From: a virus
Length of the DNA: 27,539 nt
Strand: one strand, 5' to 3'
Virus record (IMG/VR): IMGVR_UViG_3300044630_000654
Span: 1 to 27,539 of that record
Shown: positions 20,453-27,299 of the stretch, piece by piece
How the letters are laid out: each line of letters begins with the position of its first letter
How positions within the stretch are numbered: the first letter of the stretch is position 1
Made by a program: the position numbers and the translations under genes
Notes under the pieces: generated by a model
Seen by the model: the letters and a program-made list of their open reading frames with translations, nothing else
Database searches by the model: none
What the model was told of the DNA's origin: nothing

Positions 20453-21481
20453 ATGGTAACTACTGGTTCAGTCAGCGCACAGTTCCAGACGTACTTCTCG
20501 AAGGCGTTATTGGAACGTGCAATCCCATTGCTCCAAATGGAGCAATTCGCAATGAAAGCCCCCTACCCGACTAAAACGGGTGGAAACAAAACGATTCGGT
20601 TCTTCCGCTTCGGCGATCCCAGCATCACTGCGATCTCCGCTTTGTCGGAAGGAACGACTCCTTCTTCTGGTGACGAGCGTGATCTCACGTTGTCCTCAGT
20701 GGAAGCCACGCTTGTACAGTACGGAAGCAAGATCATCCTAACGGATGTTGTTCTCGCAACCGAATTGTTCTCGCACTTGGCACAGGCCACCAAACAACTC
20801 GGCGAAGATGCCGCCCTCCACGCTGACACTCTCTGTCACCGCGCGTTGGTGCAGGATTCCTCGACCAGCACTGGTACTGGCGTAGCCACCAAATCGTATG
20901 CCCGTTATGCTCAGAACACGACTAACGGCACGACCTGGGCTACTTCGTCCGTTGCTAACAGCGCAATGACCGCCACCGACTTGCTCGATGGCGCGACTTC
21001 GTTGTTCATCGCCCGCGCTCCTAAGATCAAGGACGGCTACGCGCTTGTCGCGCATCCTGCCGTTATCCGTGACTTGCAGCAGGACGATGATTGGTTGAAG
21101 GTGTCGAGCTACTCTGCCCCCGACCAAATCTTCAAAGGTGAGACTGGTAAATTGTTTGGCGTGTCGGTCATCTCTTCGACCAACGTCCAGACCTTCAATA
21201 CCTCCGCCTCTGGTATCGCTGAAAACAGCGTAGGAACAACTGGTGTTAACACTGGTTATGCCAACGTCCTCCTCGGTGGTGGCGCGTTTGGTGTTCCTAG
21301 CTTGTCCTCATTGGCCGCCTCTGGCTCGCCCTTCGCTCCGAAGGTCACGATCCTTGATGCTGCTGATAAGAGCGATCCTTATGGACAGCGCGTTGTTGCG
21401 TCCTTCAAGACGTTCTACGCGGCCAAGCAACTCGATCCTCGGTTCTTCCGAGTCATCGTTGCGAAGTCCAACTACAGCTAA
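20453..21481 (+). CDS. Major capsid protein (N4-gp56-like, HK97 fold)
   Basis: The 342-aa protein is recognisable as the N4-gp56 family of major capsid proteins. Seen: N-terminal YFSKALLERAIPLLQMEQFA (residues about 14-33), KTGGNKTIRFFRF, SEGTTPSS, a long helix near LATELFSHLAQATKQLGEDAA, the LVAHPAVIRDLQQDDDW block (about 200-216) and a C-terminal VVASFKTFYAAKQLDPRFFRVIV stretch at about 310-336. Known role: forms the icosahedral shell. It directly follows the scaffold gene, and a strong hairpin lies just after its stop. The gene is more GC-rich at third positions than many neighbours, as expected for a highly expressed protein. Confidence 0.9.
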   Translation: MVTTGSVSAQFQTYFSKALLERAIPLLQMEQFAMKAPYPTKTGGNKTIRFFRFGDPSITAISALSEGTTPSSGDERDLTLSSVEATLVQYGSKIILTDVVLATELFSHLAQATKQLGEDAALHADTLCHRALVQDSSTSTGTGVATKSYARYAQNTTNGTTWATSSVANSAMTATDLLDGATSLFIARAPKIKDGYALVAHPAVIRDLQQDDDWLKVSSYSAPDQIFKGETGKLFGVSVISSTNVQTFNTSASGIAENSVGTTGVNTGYANVLLGGGAFGVPSLSSLAASGSPFAPKVTILDAADKSDPYGQRVVASFKTFYAAKQLDPRFFRVIVAKSNYS

Positions 21482-21527
21482 TAATTAAATGGGAACCATG
21501 CTAGTCATTGGTATGGGTCCTCGGAAA

Positions 21528-21553
21528 GCTGGGGAGGGTAAAACCTCCCCAGC
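21528..21553 (+). terminator. Strong hairpin after major capsid gene
   Basis: A perfect 10-bp stem, GCTGGGGAGG / CCTCCCCAGC, closes a six-base GTAAAA loop. It lies 47 bases after the capsid stop and just before the ribosome binding site of the next gene. The following CTCTTCC is pyrimidine-rich but not a U-tract, so it may be a leaky terminator or an RNA-stabilising 3' end limiting read-through. Confidence 0.65.
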
Positions 21554-21575
21554 CTCTTCCACCAAGGAGAAGTCT

Positions 21576-21830
21576 ATGAAAGAAGGATTGGTTAAACTGC
21601 CGATCTCTATGTTCGAGCTAGGTGAAGGCGAAGAAAACGCCACACCAGAAGCTGGAGACATGGTGGAACTGGAAGGTGTAGTGGAGAAAATTGAAGGTAG
21701 CGTGGCTATGGTGCGTGTAAACAACGCTATGGCTGAAGCATCTGAAGAAGAATCCGCTGTACCCGAAGAGTCCGAAGAAGACCGTATGATGAAGATGGCC
21801 GAGGAGTCGGATAAGGAAAACTATAGCTAA
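21576..21830 (+). CDS. Acidic hypothetical protein, 84 aa
   Basis: The frame is open from an ATG at 21489, but that would place the strong hairpin inside the coding region. AAGGAG six bases before the ATG at 21576 makes the latter the likely start. The product is acidic: a beta-like segment (MVELEGVVEKIEGSVAMVRV) at about 39-58 and a Glu-rich, Met-containing tail. The position right after the capsid suggests a head-decoration, stabilising or completion protein, but no family is recognised. Confidence 0.6.
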   Translation: MKEGLVKLPISMFELGEGEENATPEAGDMVELEGVVEKIEGSVAMVRVNNAMAEASEEESAVPEESEEDRMMKMAEESDKENYS

Positions 21831-22114
21831 TGCCTGTTTACCAGTACGAGGACACCAGAAATGGGAAAGTTGTCGAACTGGAAAAGGCTGTGGCCGAAAG
21901 GGATTCTGTCCCTCGTTACCTTAAACGATTCACCGTCCCACAAAGATTGAGCCTAGTGGGGGTTGGCGAACCCCTCGACAACCCGCTGGGAGTCAATCAA
22001 ACAAACTTAATGAAGGGGTACTATCGCCAAGAACAAAAGCTTGGCAGTAGATTCAAAAGTCAGTTCACGCCAGATAGCATCAAACGTGCGACTTTAAGGA
22101 GAAAAATAAAATGA
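21830..22114 (+). CDS. Hypothetical basic protein, FmdB-like N-terminus without Cys
   Basis: The 94-aa product starts MPVYQYEDTRNGKVVEL, which looks like the zinc-ribbon start of FmdB-type proteins (MP.Y.Y.....G.) but with no Cys, and continues VAERDSVPRYLKRF. The second half is basic (GSRFKSQFTPDSIKRATLRRK). If the relationship is real, the metal site has been lost. It begins at a TAATG overlap and ends in an ATGA overlap. A virion role is likely from position; function unknown. Confidence 0.5.
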   Translation: MPVYQYEDTRNGKVVELEKAVAERDSVPRYLKRFTVPQRLSLVGVGEPLDNPLGVNQTNLMKGYYRQEQKLGSRFKSQFTPDSIKRATLRRKIK

Positions 22115-22305
22115 GTGATGAGTTTCAACGCAGTCCAATTAAGGCGAAGAACAGAGCAGTCCGTATCAACGGAGCTAACTTTGCCAATGTGATTGAGTTT
22201 ACGGCAAGCTCCAGCGGTGGCACTGTCAACACAGTTGCAACAGCCCCTGCGTCCTTGAACGTGACTCTTAACGGCACGAGCTACCGCATCGCGCTACATA
22301 GCTAA
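22111..22305 (+). CDS. Hypothetical virion-region protein, 64 aa
   Basis: A 64-aa, Ser/Thr/Asn-rich product with beta-strand pattern (RAVRINGANFANVIEFTA, SLNVTLNGTSYRIAL). AAGGAGAAA lies about 8 bases before the ATG, which overlaps the previous stop. The overlap chain continues into the next gene (TAATG). Composition resembles small head or tail decoration proteins, but no named family is recognised. Confidence 0.5.
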   Translation: MSDEFQRSPIKAKNRAVRINGANFANVIEFTASSSGGTVNTVATAPASLNVTLNGTSYRIALHS

Positions 22306-22544
22306 TGTCTCGCGCATTAGACAAATTCCAAGGTCAATACGGATTTTCCGTAGGGACGCAAGGAACAGCTACGGCTGGCTATTGGGCGATCCAGATGCTT
22401 GAGAATACCACGTTTAGTGCGATTAGCGGCAGGTTCGATGGTACTCTGACAGGCGTTACGATTGGCTCTGGCAACATCATCTATGGCGAGTTCAACAGCT
22501 ACACGGCTGGAACTGGCAAGGTGATCGGCTACATAGCTGGTTAA
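22305..22544 (+). CDS. Small conserved virion protein, 79 aa
   Basis: The 79-aa product has the pattern WAIQMLENTTFSAISG...LTG, IGSGNIIYGEFNSY, GKVIGYIAG. This order is common in small phage structural proteins (W.AIQ...D..F..L.G, .G..IYG.F......GKVIAY), probably a trimeric beta domain. It starts at a TAATG overlap. The family is recognised from memory and its exact place in the particle is unknown; head fibre or tail accessory are both possible. Confidence 0.6.
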   Translation: MSRALDKFQGQYGFSVGTQGTATAGYWAIQMLENTTFSAISGRFDGTLTGVTIGSGNIIYGEFNSYTAGTGKVIGYIAG

Positions 22545-22560
22545 TGATTCAAGCAACCAC

Positions 22561-22587
22561 ATCGCCAAAGGTTCTATCCCTTGGCGA
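22561..22587 (+). terminator. Hairpin between virion genes
   Basis: ATCGCCAA and TTGGCGAT pair perfectly (8 bp), with two further G-C pairs inside across one mismatch and a TTCTAT loop. The following bases are T-rich (GATTGATTGCATTGTTATTTT) but interrupted. It lies in the 62-base gap between two virion genes and may act as a weak terminator or RNA-processing site. Confidence 0.5.
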
Positions 22588-22606
22588 TTGATTGCATTGT
22601 TATTTT

Positions 22607-22954
22607 ATGCCCTCGCTAAGTCTTAACATTGGACTAAACAACGGAAGAAAACTTCCCTTTGGCGGCGGGGCTGCGCCTAGTGGGATTCCTGTGGCGAGTA
22701 CGACTATGGTTGTTGTGTCTGGTTCGCCAGATGGGTTTAACGGAACATACCTAAAGTTGACCGCAACCCAATGGCAACAAATTCTTGATTCGAATAAGAA
22801 CTTGATTTGGGATTCTCCAGATGCGGCAATTCCAAACAGATGGTCGCTCGTAAACTTAGATACAAACGCCATCGCAACGCATCAAACTTGGAGCGACCAA
22901 ACTCAAATTCCTTCGTCTGGTTGGCCCAATGGAGAGACCATCGCCGCCGCTTGA
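22607..22954 (+). CDS. Phage structural protein with NGRKLPFGGG motif, 115 aa
   Basis: The N-terminus (LSLNIGLNNGRKLPFGGGAAP) spans residues about 4-24 and is a pattern I know from phage tail or fibre-linked proteins. The segment TTMVVVSGSPDGFNGTYLKL is beta-rich, and the C-terminal part is Trp-rich. The start is the ATG at 22607; a TTG at 22592 is also in frame. It is flanked by gaps on both sides, with a hairpin upstream. Role in the tail is inferred from neighbours. Confidence 0.6.
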   Translation: MPSLSLNIGLNNGRKLPFGGGAAPSGIPVASTTMVVVSGSPDGFNGTYLKLTATQWQQILDSNKNLIWDSPDAAIPNRWSLVNLDTNAIATHQTWSDQTQIPSSGWPNGETIAAA

Positions 22955-22994
22955 TGAACCCCACCTAGCGTGTTAAACTAAAAAGGACAAATAT

Positions 22995-23411
22995 ATGGGC
23001 CGCCAATGGAACACGATTATTGAGAGTTTAGGACCGCTTTCTGGCGGCACTGGCTTATCGATCAACGCTAACCTAACCGAGTTAGAGGCGTTGGTTACAA
23101 CGCTCCAGGCAGACGTTGCCGATGGCGTGCGCATCCCCAACGCCACAACTGGCGGAACAGGACCTACCGATTTCACCTCGACTAGCTACGGCACGATTGC
23201 AACGGCAAGCACTGGTAGGCTTGGATGCACAATCTTCAATTCTGGACCAGGTAACCTCCACGTTATGCTAGGCACAGCAACTGCCAGCACAACAGCCTTC
23301 AGCGTCAGACTAAGTGCTGGAGACTACTACGAAGTCCCATTCAACTACACTGGATTGATTGGCGGAATCTTTGCCACGGCTGGAACTGCTGAAGTGACGC
23401 AGTTAAGCTAG
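22995..23411 (+). CDS. Phage structural protein with C-terminal beta-sandwich, 138 aa
   Basis: Residues about 1-50 include a short helix (NLTELEALVTTLQADV), probably for trimerisation. The C-terminal half (LGCTIFNSGPGNLHVMLG, STTAFSVRLSAGDYYEVPF, YTGLIGGIFATAGTAEVTQL) matches a widely distributed beta-sandwich in phage tails and decoration proteins, with the usual N.G.GNL...LG, STT.F.V.L..G.YYE.P pattern. AAAAAGGACAA lies upstream of the ATG. A virion role is likely; attachment site unknown. Confidence 0.65.
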   Translation: MGRQWNTIIESLGPLSGGTGLSINANLTELEALVTTLQADVADGVRIPNATTGGTGPTDFTSTSYGTIATASTGRLGCTIFNSGPGNLHVMLGTATASTTAFSVRLSAGDYYEVPFNYTGLIGGIFATAGTAEVTQLS

Positions 23412-23420
23412 GAGTAGGCG

Positions 23421-24356
23421 ATGCCTCTTACTAGAGCCACTCTTCAATCTACTGGGCCTTTTGGAAATCCAGATCAGATTGGATATATAAATTCATCATT
23501 TTATAGTGGTTCTGGTTCGCTTTGCATTTTGCCAGTAACCACAACAAGATTTGATTCTACTGGCCCAACTGGTTTCGGTGATAGAGCCATTTTCTTTTAC
23601 AGATATTTCTTTGCTAGACCAACAACGATTAGTGGCGTTTCTCTTGCATTCACTGCAAACACGGCAACCACAAAAACCCTTACATCAATTACTGAAAGCG
23701 GAGGTACGGCAACAGCAACTTCAACGGCTCATGGGTTTGTTGCTGGGGATAGGATAAGAATCGCTGGCGCTACACCATCAATATACAATGGAACAAAAGT
23801 AATCTTAACTGCCCCAACAGTAGATACGTTCACATTTGCAGTTACGGCTGGCACTGGTTCCGCATCTGGAACAATTACGGCTAGAGAGTTTGTTGGATGT
23901 GCAATTTATGATTATGACAGAAGCAATCTTTTACCAAGAAACAAGCTGGCCGATTGCGCAATTCTCCCATCAACCTCAAATGTTATAACAAACCTTGATT
24001 CAAATATAACGCTTCCATCTGGAATGCACTGGGTTGGTTTTGGATCATCCAGAAGAGGAAGCAATAATTCTTTCGCTACAATAGTTCAGGGAAATGAAAG
24101 CTCGTCTATAGTTACCACTATGCTATTTGGTGAAAAAACGGGAGGATTTAGCCAATTTCGAGGTGGAACAGGAGTTTATGCTTTTGATAATGTTTCTAGT
24201 CCGTCTTATTTATCTGATGGAAATTCTGGATTTGCTCCAGCACTAACTGCTGGATTGCCAGCAAATGGCAGTGCTTTAGTTGGCATTAGATCTGAAACTT
24301 CAAGCGGTAATGCTTGGTTTAGTAAAGTACCATTCCTCGGCCTTGTGGTTGCCTAA
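23421..24356 (+). CDS. Structural/tail protein with inserted FCCH-like beta domain, 311 aa
   Basis: A Ser/Thr/Gly-rich protein. Residues about 85-155 form a typical phage beta module, here TSITESGGTATATSTAHGF, GDRIRIAGATPSIYNGTKV and DTFTFAVTAGTGSASGTI, comparable to the E1 FCCH-like domain found inserted in many phage tail proteins. The flanking parts (residues 1-80 and 160-311) look like one split beta-sandwich, suggesting domain insertion. Codons are AT-richer than those of the capsid gene. GGAGTAGG lies before the start. Probably a tail or fibre component; no enzymatic motif seen. Confidence 0.6.
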   Translation: MPLTRATLQSTGPFGNPDQIGYINSSFYSGSGSLCILPVTTTRFDSTGPTGFGDRAIFFYRYFFARPTTISGVSLAFTANTATTKTLTSITESGGTATATSTAHGFVAGDRIRIAGATPSIYNGTKVILTAPTVDTFTFAVTAGTGSASGTITAREFVGCAIYDYDRSNLLPRNKLADCAILPSTSNVITNLDSNITLPSGMHWVGFGSSRRGSNNSFATIVQGNESSSIVTTMLFGEKTGGFSQFRGGTGVYAFDNVSSPSYLSDGNSGFAPALTAGLPANGSALVGIRSETSSGNAWFSKVPFLGLVVA

Positions 24357-24357
24357 A

Positions 24358-24492
24358 ATGCCCCTCCTCATCCTCACCCTCTTGCTCTGCTCCTGCTCGC
24401 CAAAGCCAGCGGACAGCAATGTGCTGCCCCGCTATTCGGACATGGGTGCTGCTGCCGATGCTGGAGCAGTAAGTTCTGGTAATGTCAAATGA
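24358..24492 (+). CDS. Small lipoprotein, 44 aa
   Basis: A 44-codon gene one base after the previous stop. The start is hydrophobic (MPLLILTLLLCSCSPKPAD) with a lipobox-like LCSC, C13 being the likely lipidated residue; the positive charge usual at the N-terminus is missing. The mature part is short, with Pro, Ser and Asp, compatible with an Rz1-type outer spanin. It overlaps the next gene by ATGA. Small phage lipoproteins can also block superinfection. Confidence 0.5.
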   Translation: MPLLILTLLLCSCSPKPADSNVLPRYSDMGAAADAGAVSSGNVK

Positions 24493-24767
24493 AACGCATC
24501 GCCATGTGGCTGACCAATTTGAGTTTGCGTTTCTTAATGACGGGGCAGGAATACGCTTGTTTCAAGGAGGCGTTAAAGTTTGCCGTGGAGAACAACAACA
24601 TGGTCAAGGAGACGAAGTACATTGGCAAGGTAAAGCATCTCCTATCTGTCAACAGAAGCATCAAGCGGATTGTCGAGGAAGGTCGAGATCGGGACGAGGT
24701 TGTGGATGCCGTTGTCCATCTTGCGGTTTCACTAAGATACCTGGAGGGTAAAGGTCGTGAGTCTTGA
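24489..24767 (+). CDS. Hypothetical protein, 92 aa
   Basis: The product has an N-terminal basic amphipathic region (MKRIAMWLTNLSLRFLMTG) and a charged helical centre (HLLSVNRSIKRIVEEGRDRD), followed by a helix DEVVDAVVHLAVSLRYLEG. It sits between a lipoprotein and a coiled-coil membrane protein, and overlaps both. The first 20 residues may lie along the membrane, but there is no clear transmembrane span. No family recognised; envelope-related by position. Confidence 0.5.
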   Translation: MKRIAMWLTNLSLRFLMTGQEYACFKEALKFAVENNNMVKETKYIGKVKHLLSVNRSIKRIVEEGRDRDEVVDAVVHLAVSLRYLEGKGRES

Positions 24768-25005
24768 TGAGGTATACGATCTTAAAGATAGGGTTGCCAG
24801 CGTGTCAGAGCGACTTGCTAGGATGGAGGAACGCCAGATGACGCTGATCTCGATGCTAGAAAGGTCACTTGCTTTTCACGGGGATGTTGCTAATAGATTA
24901 GGTGCGCTAGAACACTTGCGGACCAAGGTTCTGGCTGTAGCTGGGCTGATAGGGCTTGCTTGCTCAATGGCCTGGGATGTCCTTAAAAACCGCCTTTCTA
25001 ACTAG
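24757..25005 (+). CDS. Coiled-coil protein with C-terminal membrane span, 82 aa
   Basis: Starts at a GTG with GGAGGG about ten bases upstream, overlapping the previous gene by 11 bases. Residues 1-50 form a coiled coil (DRVASVSERLARMEERQ, then MLERSLAFHGDVANRLGALE), and residues about 57-73 form a membrane span (VLAVAGLIGLACSMAW), with a short basic end. This order, coiled coil then C-terminal span, is like XhlA-type hemolysin/holin accessory proteins. With the lipoprotein upstream it may form a second envelope-acting group. Confidence 0.6.
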   Translation: MSLDEVYDLKDRVASVSERLARMEERQMTLISMLERSLAFHGDVANRLGALEHLRTKVLAVAGLIGLACSMAWDVLKNRLSN

Positions 25006-25013
25006 GAGACTAA

Positions 25014-25829
25014 ATGCCCACACTTGGAACACAGACCATTAGTAGTAGCTTTGCACAGCTTCTCAAGACCTTCACTACTGGTGGGCTTGACGGCACGTTG
25101 CAGGTTGTTACCGATGGTGATGACACGTCTTCGGCTCTATCGCTATCTACTACTGGCGTAAAAAGCACTGGATCGTTTGCTGTCGATGGAGCATCAATCC
25201 TTACTGGTGCTGTTACTTTTGGATCAAACATCACAGCATCAACTGGTACGGCCACGATTGGTACTCTGTTCGCATCTGGCCCAGCGACCTTTGGAACTAG
25301 CATTACAGCCTCTACTGGCACGGCCACGATTGGCACTCTGTCAGCAGGTACGGCTACAATTTCTACGGCCACAATTAGCACTGCCACAATTCCCAACATT
25401 CTTGGCGTTTCCACCTTCGCTACTGGCTTTACTTCTTCTACTGGCACAAACACGCTGGGTACGATTGCCTCCACGACGATCAGCAATACTGGCTTGGCAA
25501 CAACTGGCACGCTCCAGGTTGGGGCAAGTGGTCCGAAGCTAACTGCGGTCAGCTTTGGCACAGCAGCGTTTACCTCTGCTACAGTTGCACAACATAACTC
25601 AGCAGATGCTACAACTGGTAGCTTTGGTTTAACTGGTGTCGCGCTTGGAGATATGATTATCGGTTCATTAAACTCGCTAGGCTCGGCTACTGGCACAGTT
25701 AATATTGTCTTGTCTCTTTATCCAGCAGCAACAGATTTTGTTAAATACTCAATCCAAAACCAAGGCTCAACTGCTGGCACAATCCCTGCTGGCACATTCT
25801 TTGCAACCGCACTGAGGTTTACAGCTTAA
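25014..25829 (+). CDS. Repetitive tail-fibre-like protein, 271 aa
   Basis: A Ser/Thr/Gly/Ala-rich protein with almost no charge in its middle. The N-terminus (MPTLGTQTISSSFAQLLKT) may anchor it to the virion; residues about 70-150 consist of short beta repeats such as ITASTGTATIGTL, present twice at 24-residue spacing, then ATISTATISTATIP; the C-terminal 70 residues look like a globular beta domain. Repeats like these form trimeric beta-helical shafts in fibres. GGAGACTAA lies before the start. It is followed after one base by a second fibre gene with similar repeats. Confidence 0.7.
   Translation: MPTLGTQTISSSFAQLLKTFTTGGLDGTLQVVTDGDDTSSALSLSTTGVKSTGSFAVDGASILTGAVTFGSNITASTGTATIGTLFASGPATFGTSITASTGTATIGTLSAGTATISTATISTATIPNILGVSTFATGFTSSTGTNTLGTIASTTISNTGLATTGTLQVGASGPKLTAVSFGTAAFTSATVAQHNSADATTGSFGLTGVALGDMIIGSLNSLGSATGTVNIVLSLYPAATDFVKYSIQNQGSTAGTIPAGTFFATALRFTA
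25242..25341 (+). repeat. Tandem-type coding repeat in first fibre gene
   Basis: ACTGGYACGGCCACGATTGG followed by YACTCTGT occurs at 25242-25269 and 25314-25341, exactly 72 bases (24 codons) apart, with two T/C differences. The near-identity at DNA level suggests a recent duplication or recombination rather than only protein constraint. Confidence 0.75.
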
Positions 25830-25830
25830 T

Positions 25831-27126
25831 ATGGCAAACATAATCAATCGTCAGCAGACCTTCTCCACCAACGGCACGGTTACTGCGGCTGGCCTGCATA
25901 ACCTAATTGATACCGCGCTTGTCAATTCTGCGATCATTAAGAACCAACAAGAGATCACAACCATTGGTACGGCTGACTTGCTCCTAATCGCGCCAGACAG
26001 CGTTGACTCTTCACTAGCCCCACGGAAGGTAACGGTTCAGAATCTTCTTGATGATGGACTTACTTCTGGAACTTTTACAACCCTTAATCTTACTGGTGCG
26101 TTGACATACGGTACGGCTACTGGAAATAGGACAGTAAGCACAAGCGCAACTATTACCACTGGCACGATTCCAAACCTTACCGCTGGAACAACGACATCTA
26201 CTGTTGCAACGATTACTACTGGAACAATCCCAACCCTTACGGCTGGTACTACAACTGGAACTGCTGGAATCTTCACGTCTGGAACAGTTGCTACGCTTAA
26301 CAGCACAACTGGAACTATCACCAACCTTTCCACAACCCTTGCTGGTGACTTTACGATTAGCCAAGGGACAGGGACGCTTGGAACTTCTGGTGCAACTCTT
26401 GGGACTTATGGTGGATCAACATCTATCCCAAGCATTGTAGTTGATGCGAAGGGAAGAGTTACATCAGCTTCGACTTCCGCTATTTCAAGTTCTGGCCTTG
26501 TGGCGCAAAGAGTTTACACAACAACATCCACATGGACCAAGCCATCCTCTCTAACAAGAATTAAGGTTACAGTTGTTGGTGGTGGAGCTTCTGCTGGCCC
26601 ATCTGTTGCAACAGGCGCAAGTCAGCAGTCTGGCGGAGGTGGGGGCGGTTCTGGTGGTGCATCTATAAAATTGATCGAAGCCGCAGATCTTGGTGCAACC
26701 ATAACGGCAACCATTGGAACTGGTGGAGTTGGTCAAAGTGCTGGAATTGGAATAGCTGGGGCAACATCTTCATTTGGAACACATTGTTCAGCTACTGGAG
26801 GATCTCCAGGTGCTGGATCAGCGGCTGCATCCGCATGGAATGCAGACGGTGGTGCTGGCGGGGCGGGATCTGATGGAAACATAAATTTTGATGGTGGTTC
26901 TGGTAACTGTGCTGCTGGAGGAACATTTGGTGCTGAAGGAGCAGGCGGAGGAGGAGGATCAACAATTTTTGGAGGAGGCGGAAAGGCATCCCCGATTGGA
27001 GCTGCTGGCGGTGCTGGTCGTGGTTATGGTGCTGGTGGCGGCGGAGGAGCAAACAATCAAAACACTGGATCTGTTGACGGAGGATCTGGGAAAGCTGGAA
27101 TTATTATTGTGGAGGAATACGCATGA
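25831..27126 (+). CDS. Tail fibre / adhesin with glycine-rich tip, 431 aa
   Basis: Three parts are visible. Residues 1-70 form a likely virion-attachment domain (MANIINRQQTF, GLHNLIDTALV, LLLIAPDSVD). Residues about 95-200 are a Thr/Gly repeat shaft with two exact-pattern 20-residue units (ATITTGTIP.LTAGTTT). After a connector with VVDAKGRVTSAS, residues about 228-431 are a glycine-rich receptor-binding tip, with repeated GGGG blocks and a closing KAGIIIVEEYA. Gly-rich tips of this kind form polyglycine-II-like bundles in T-even-type adhesins. It probably contacts the host surface. A small protein that may assist it overlaps its stop (ATGA). Confidence 0.78.
   Translation: MANIINRQQTFSTNGTVTAAGLHNLIDTALVNSAIIKNQQEITTIGTADLLLIAPDSVDSSLAPRKVTVQNLLDDGLTSGTFTTLNLTGALTYGTATGNRTVSTSATITTGTIPNLTAGTTTSTVATITTGTIPTLTAGTTTGTAGIFTSGTVATLNSTTGTITNLSTTLAGDFTISQGTGTLGTSGATLGTYGGSTSIPSIVVDAKGRVTSASTSAISSSGLVAQRVYTTTSTWTKPSSLTRIKVTVVGGGASAGPSVATGASQQSGGGGGGSGGASIKLIEAADLGATITATIGTGGVGQSAGIGIAGATSSFGTHCSATGGSPGAGSAAASAWNADGGAGGAGSDGNINFDGGSGNCAAGGTFGAEGAGGGGGSTIFGGGGKASPIGAAGGAGRGYGAGGGGGANNQNTGSVDGGSGKAGIIIVEEYA
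26146..26265 (+). repeat. 60-bp tandem repeat in second fibre gene
   Basis: Two adjacent 60-base units (26146-26205 and 26206-26265) each encode a 20-residue ATITTGTIP.LTAGTTT motif. Third-position changes have accumulated between them, so they are older than the 72-base pair in the first fibre gene. Unit number may vary among relatives. Confidence 0.7.
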
Positions 27127-27299
27127 GGCTTGCTCTTGTAGAACAAGATGGACGAGTCGCACAAGTTGAAGACGCTTCCTTTGATGTAAGCACATCGCTT
27201 CAATGGATACCATGTCCAGACAATATAGTTGCTGGATTATGGGAATATAATGGTTCTTCATTTGTAGAGATACCGCGCTACACAAGCATTACTGAATAA
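27123..27299 (+). CDS. Small tail-fibre-linked protein, 58 aa
   Basis: A 58-codon gene starting in an ATGA overlap with the adhesin gene. The product begins MRLALVEQDGRVAQVED and has WIPCPDNIVAGLWEYNG, the pattern of small proteins seen after phage fibre genes (MK.ALVE.G.V..VV ... PCPD.V..G..Y.G). These may be fibre chaperones or structural caps; the role is not proven here. GTGGAGGAA lies upstream. It ends in TAATG with the next gene. Confidence 0.6.
   Translation: MRLALVEQDGRVAQVEDASFDVSTSLQWIPCPDNIVAGLWEYNGSSFVEIPRYTSITE

Noticed and set aside
25010-25696. 228-codon minus-strand frame opposite the first fibre gene
   Set aside because: Val/Pro/Ala-rich repetitive translation of the reverse of a Thr/Gly-rich repeat gene; no start context and no domain.
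25228-26300. Repeats considered as a CRISPR-like array
   Set aside because: Repeats are in frame, spaced by multiples of three and encode fibre motifs; there are no unique spacers.
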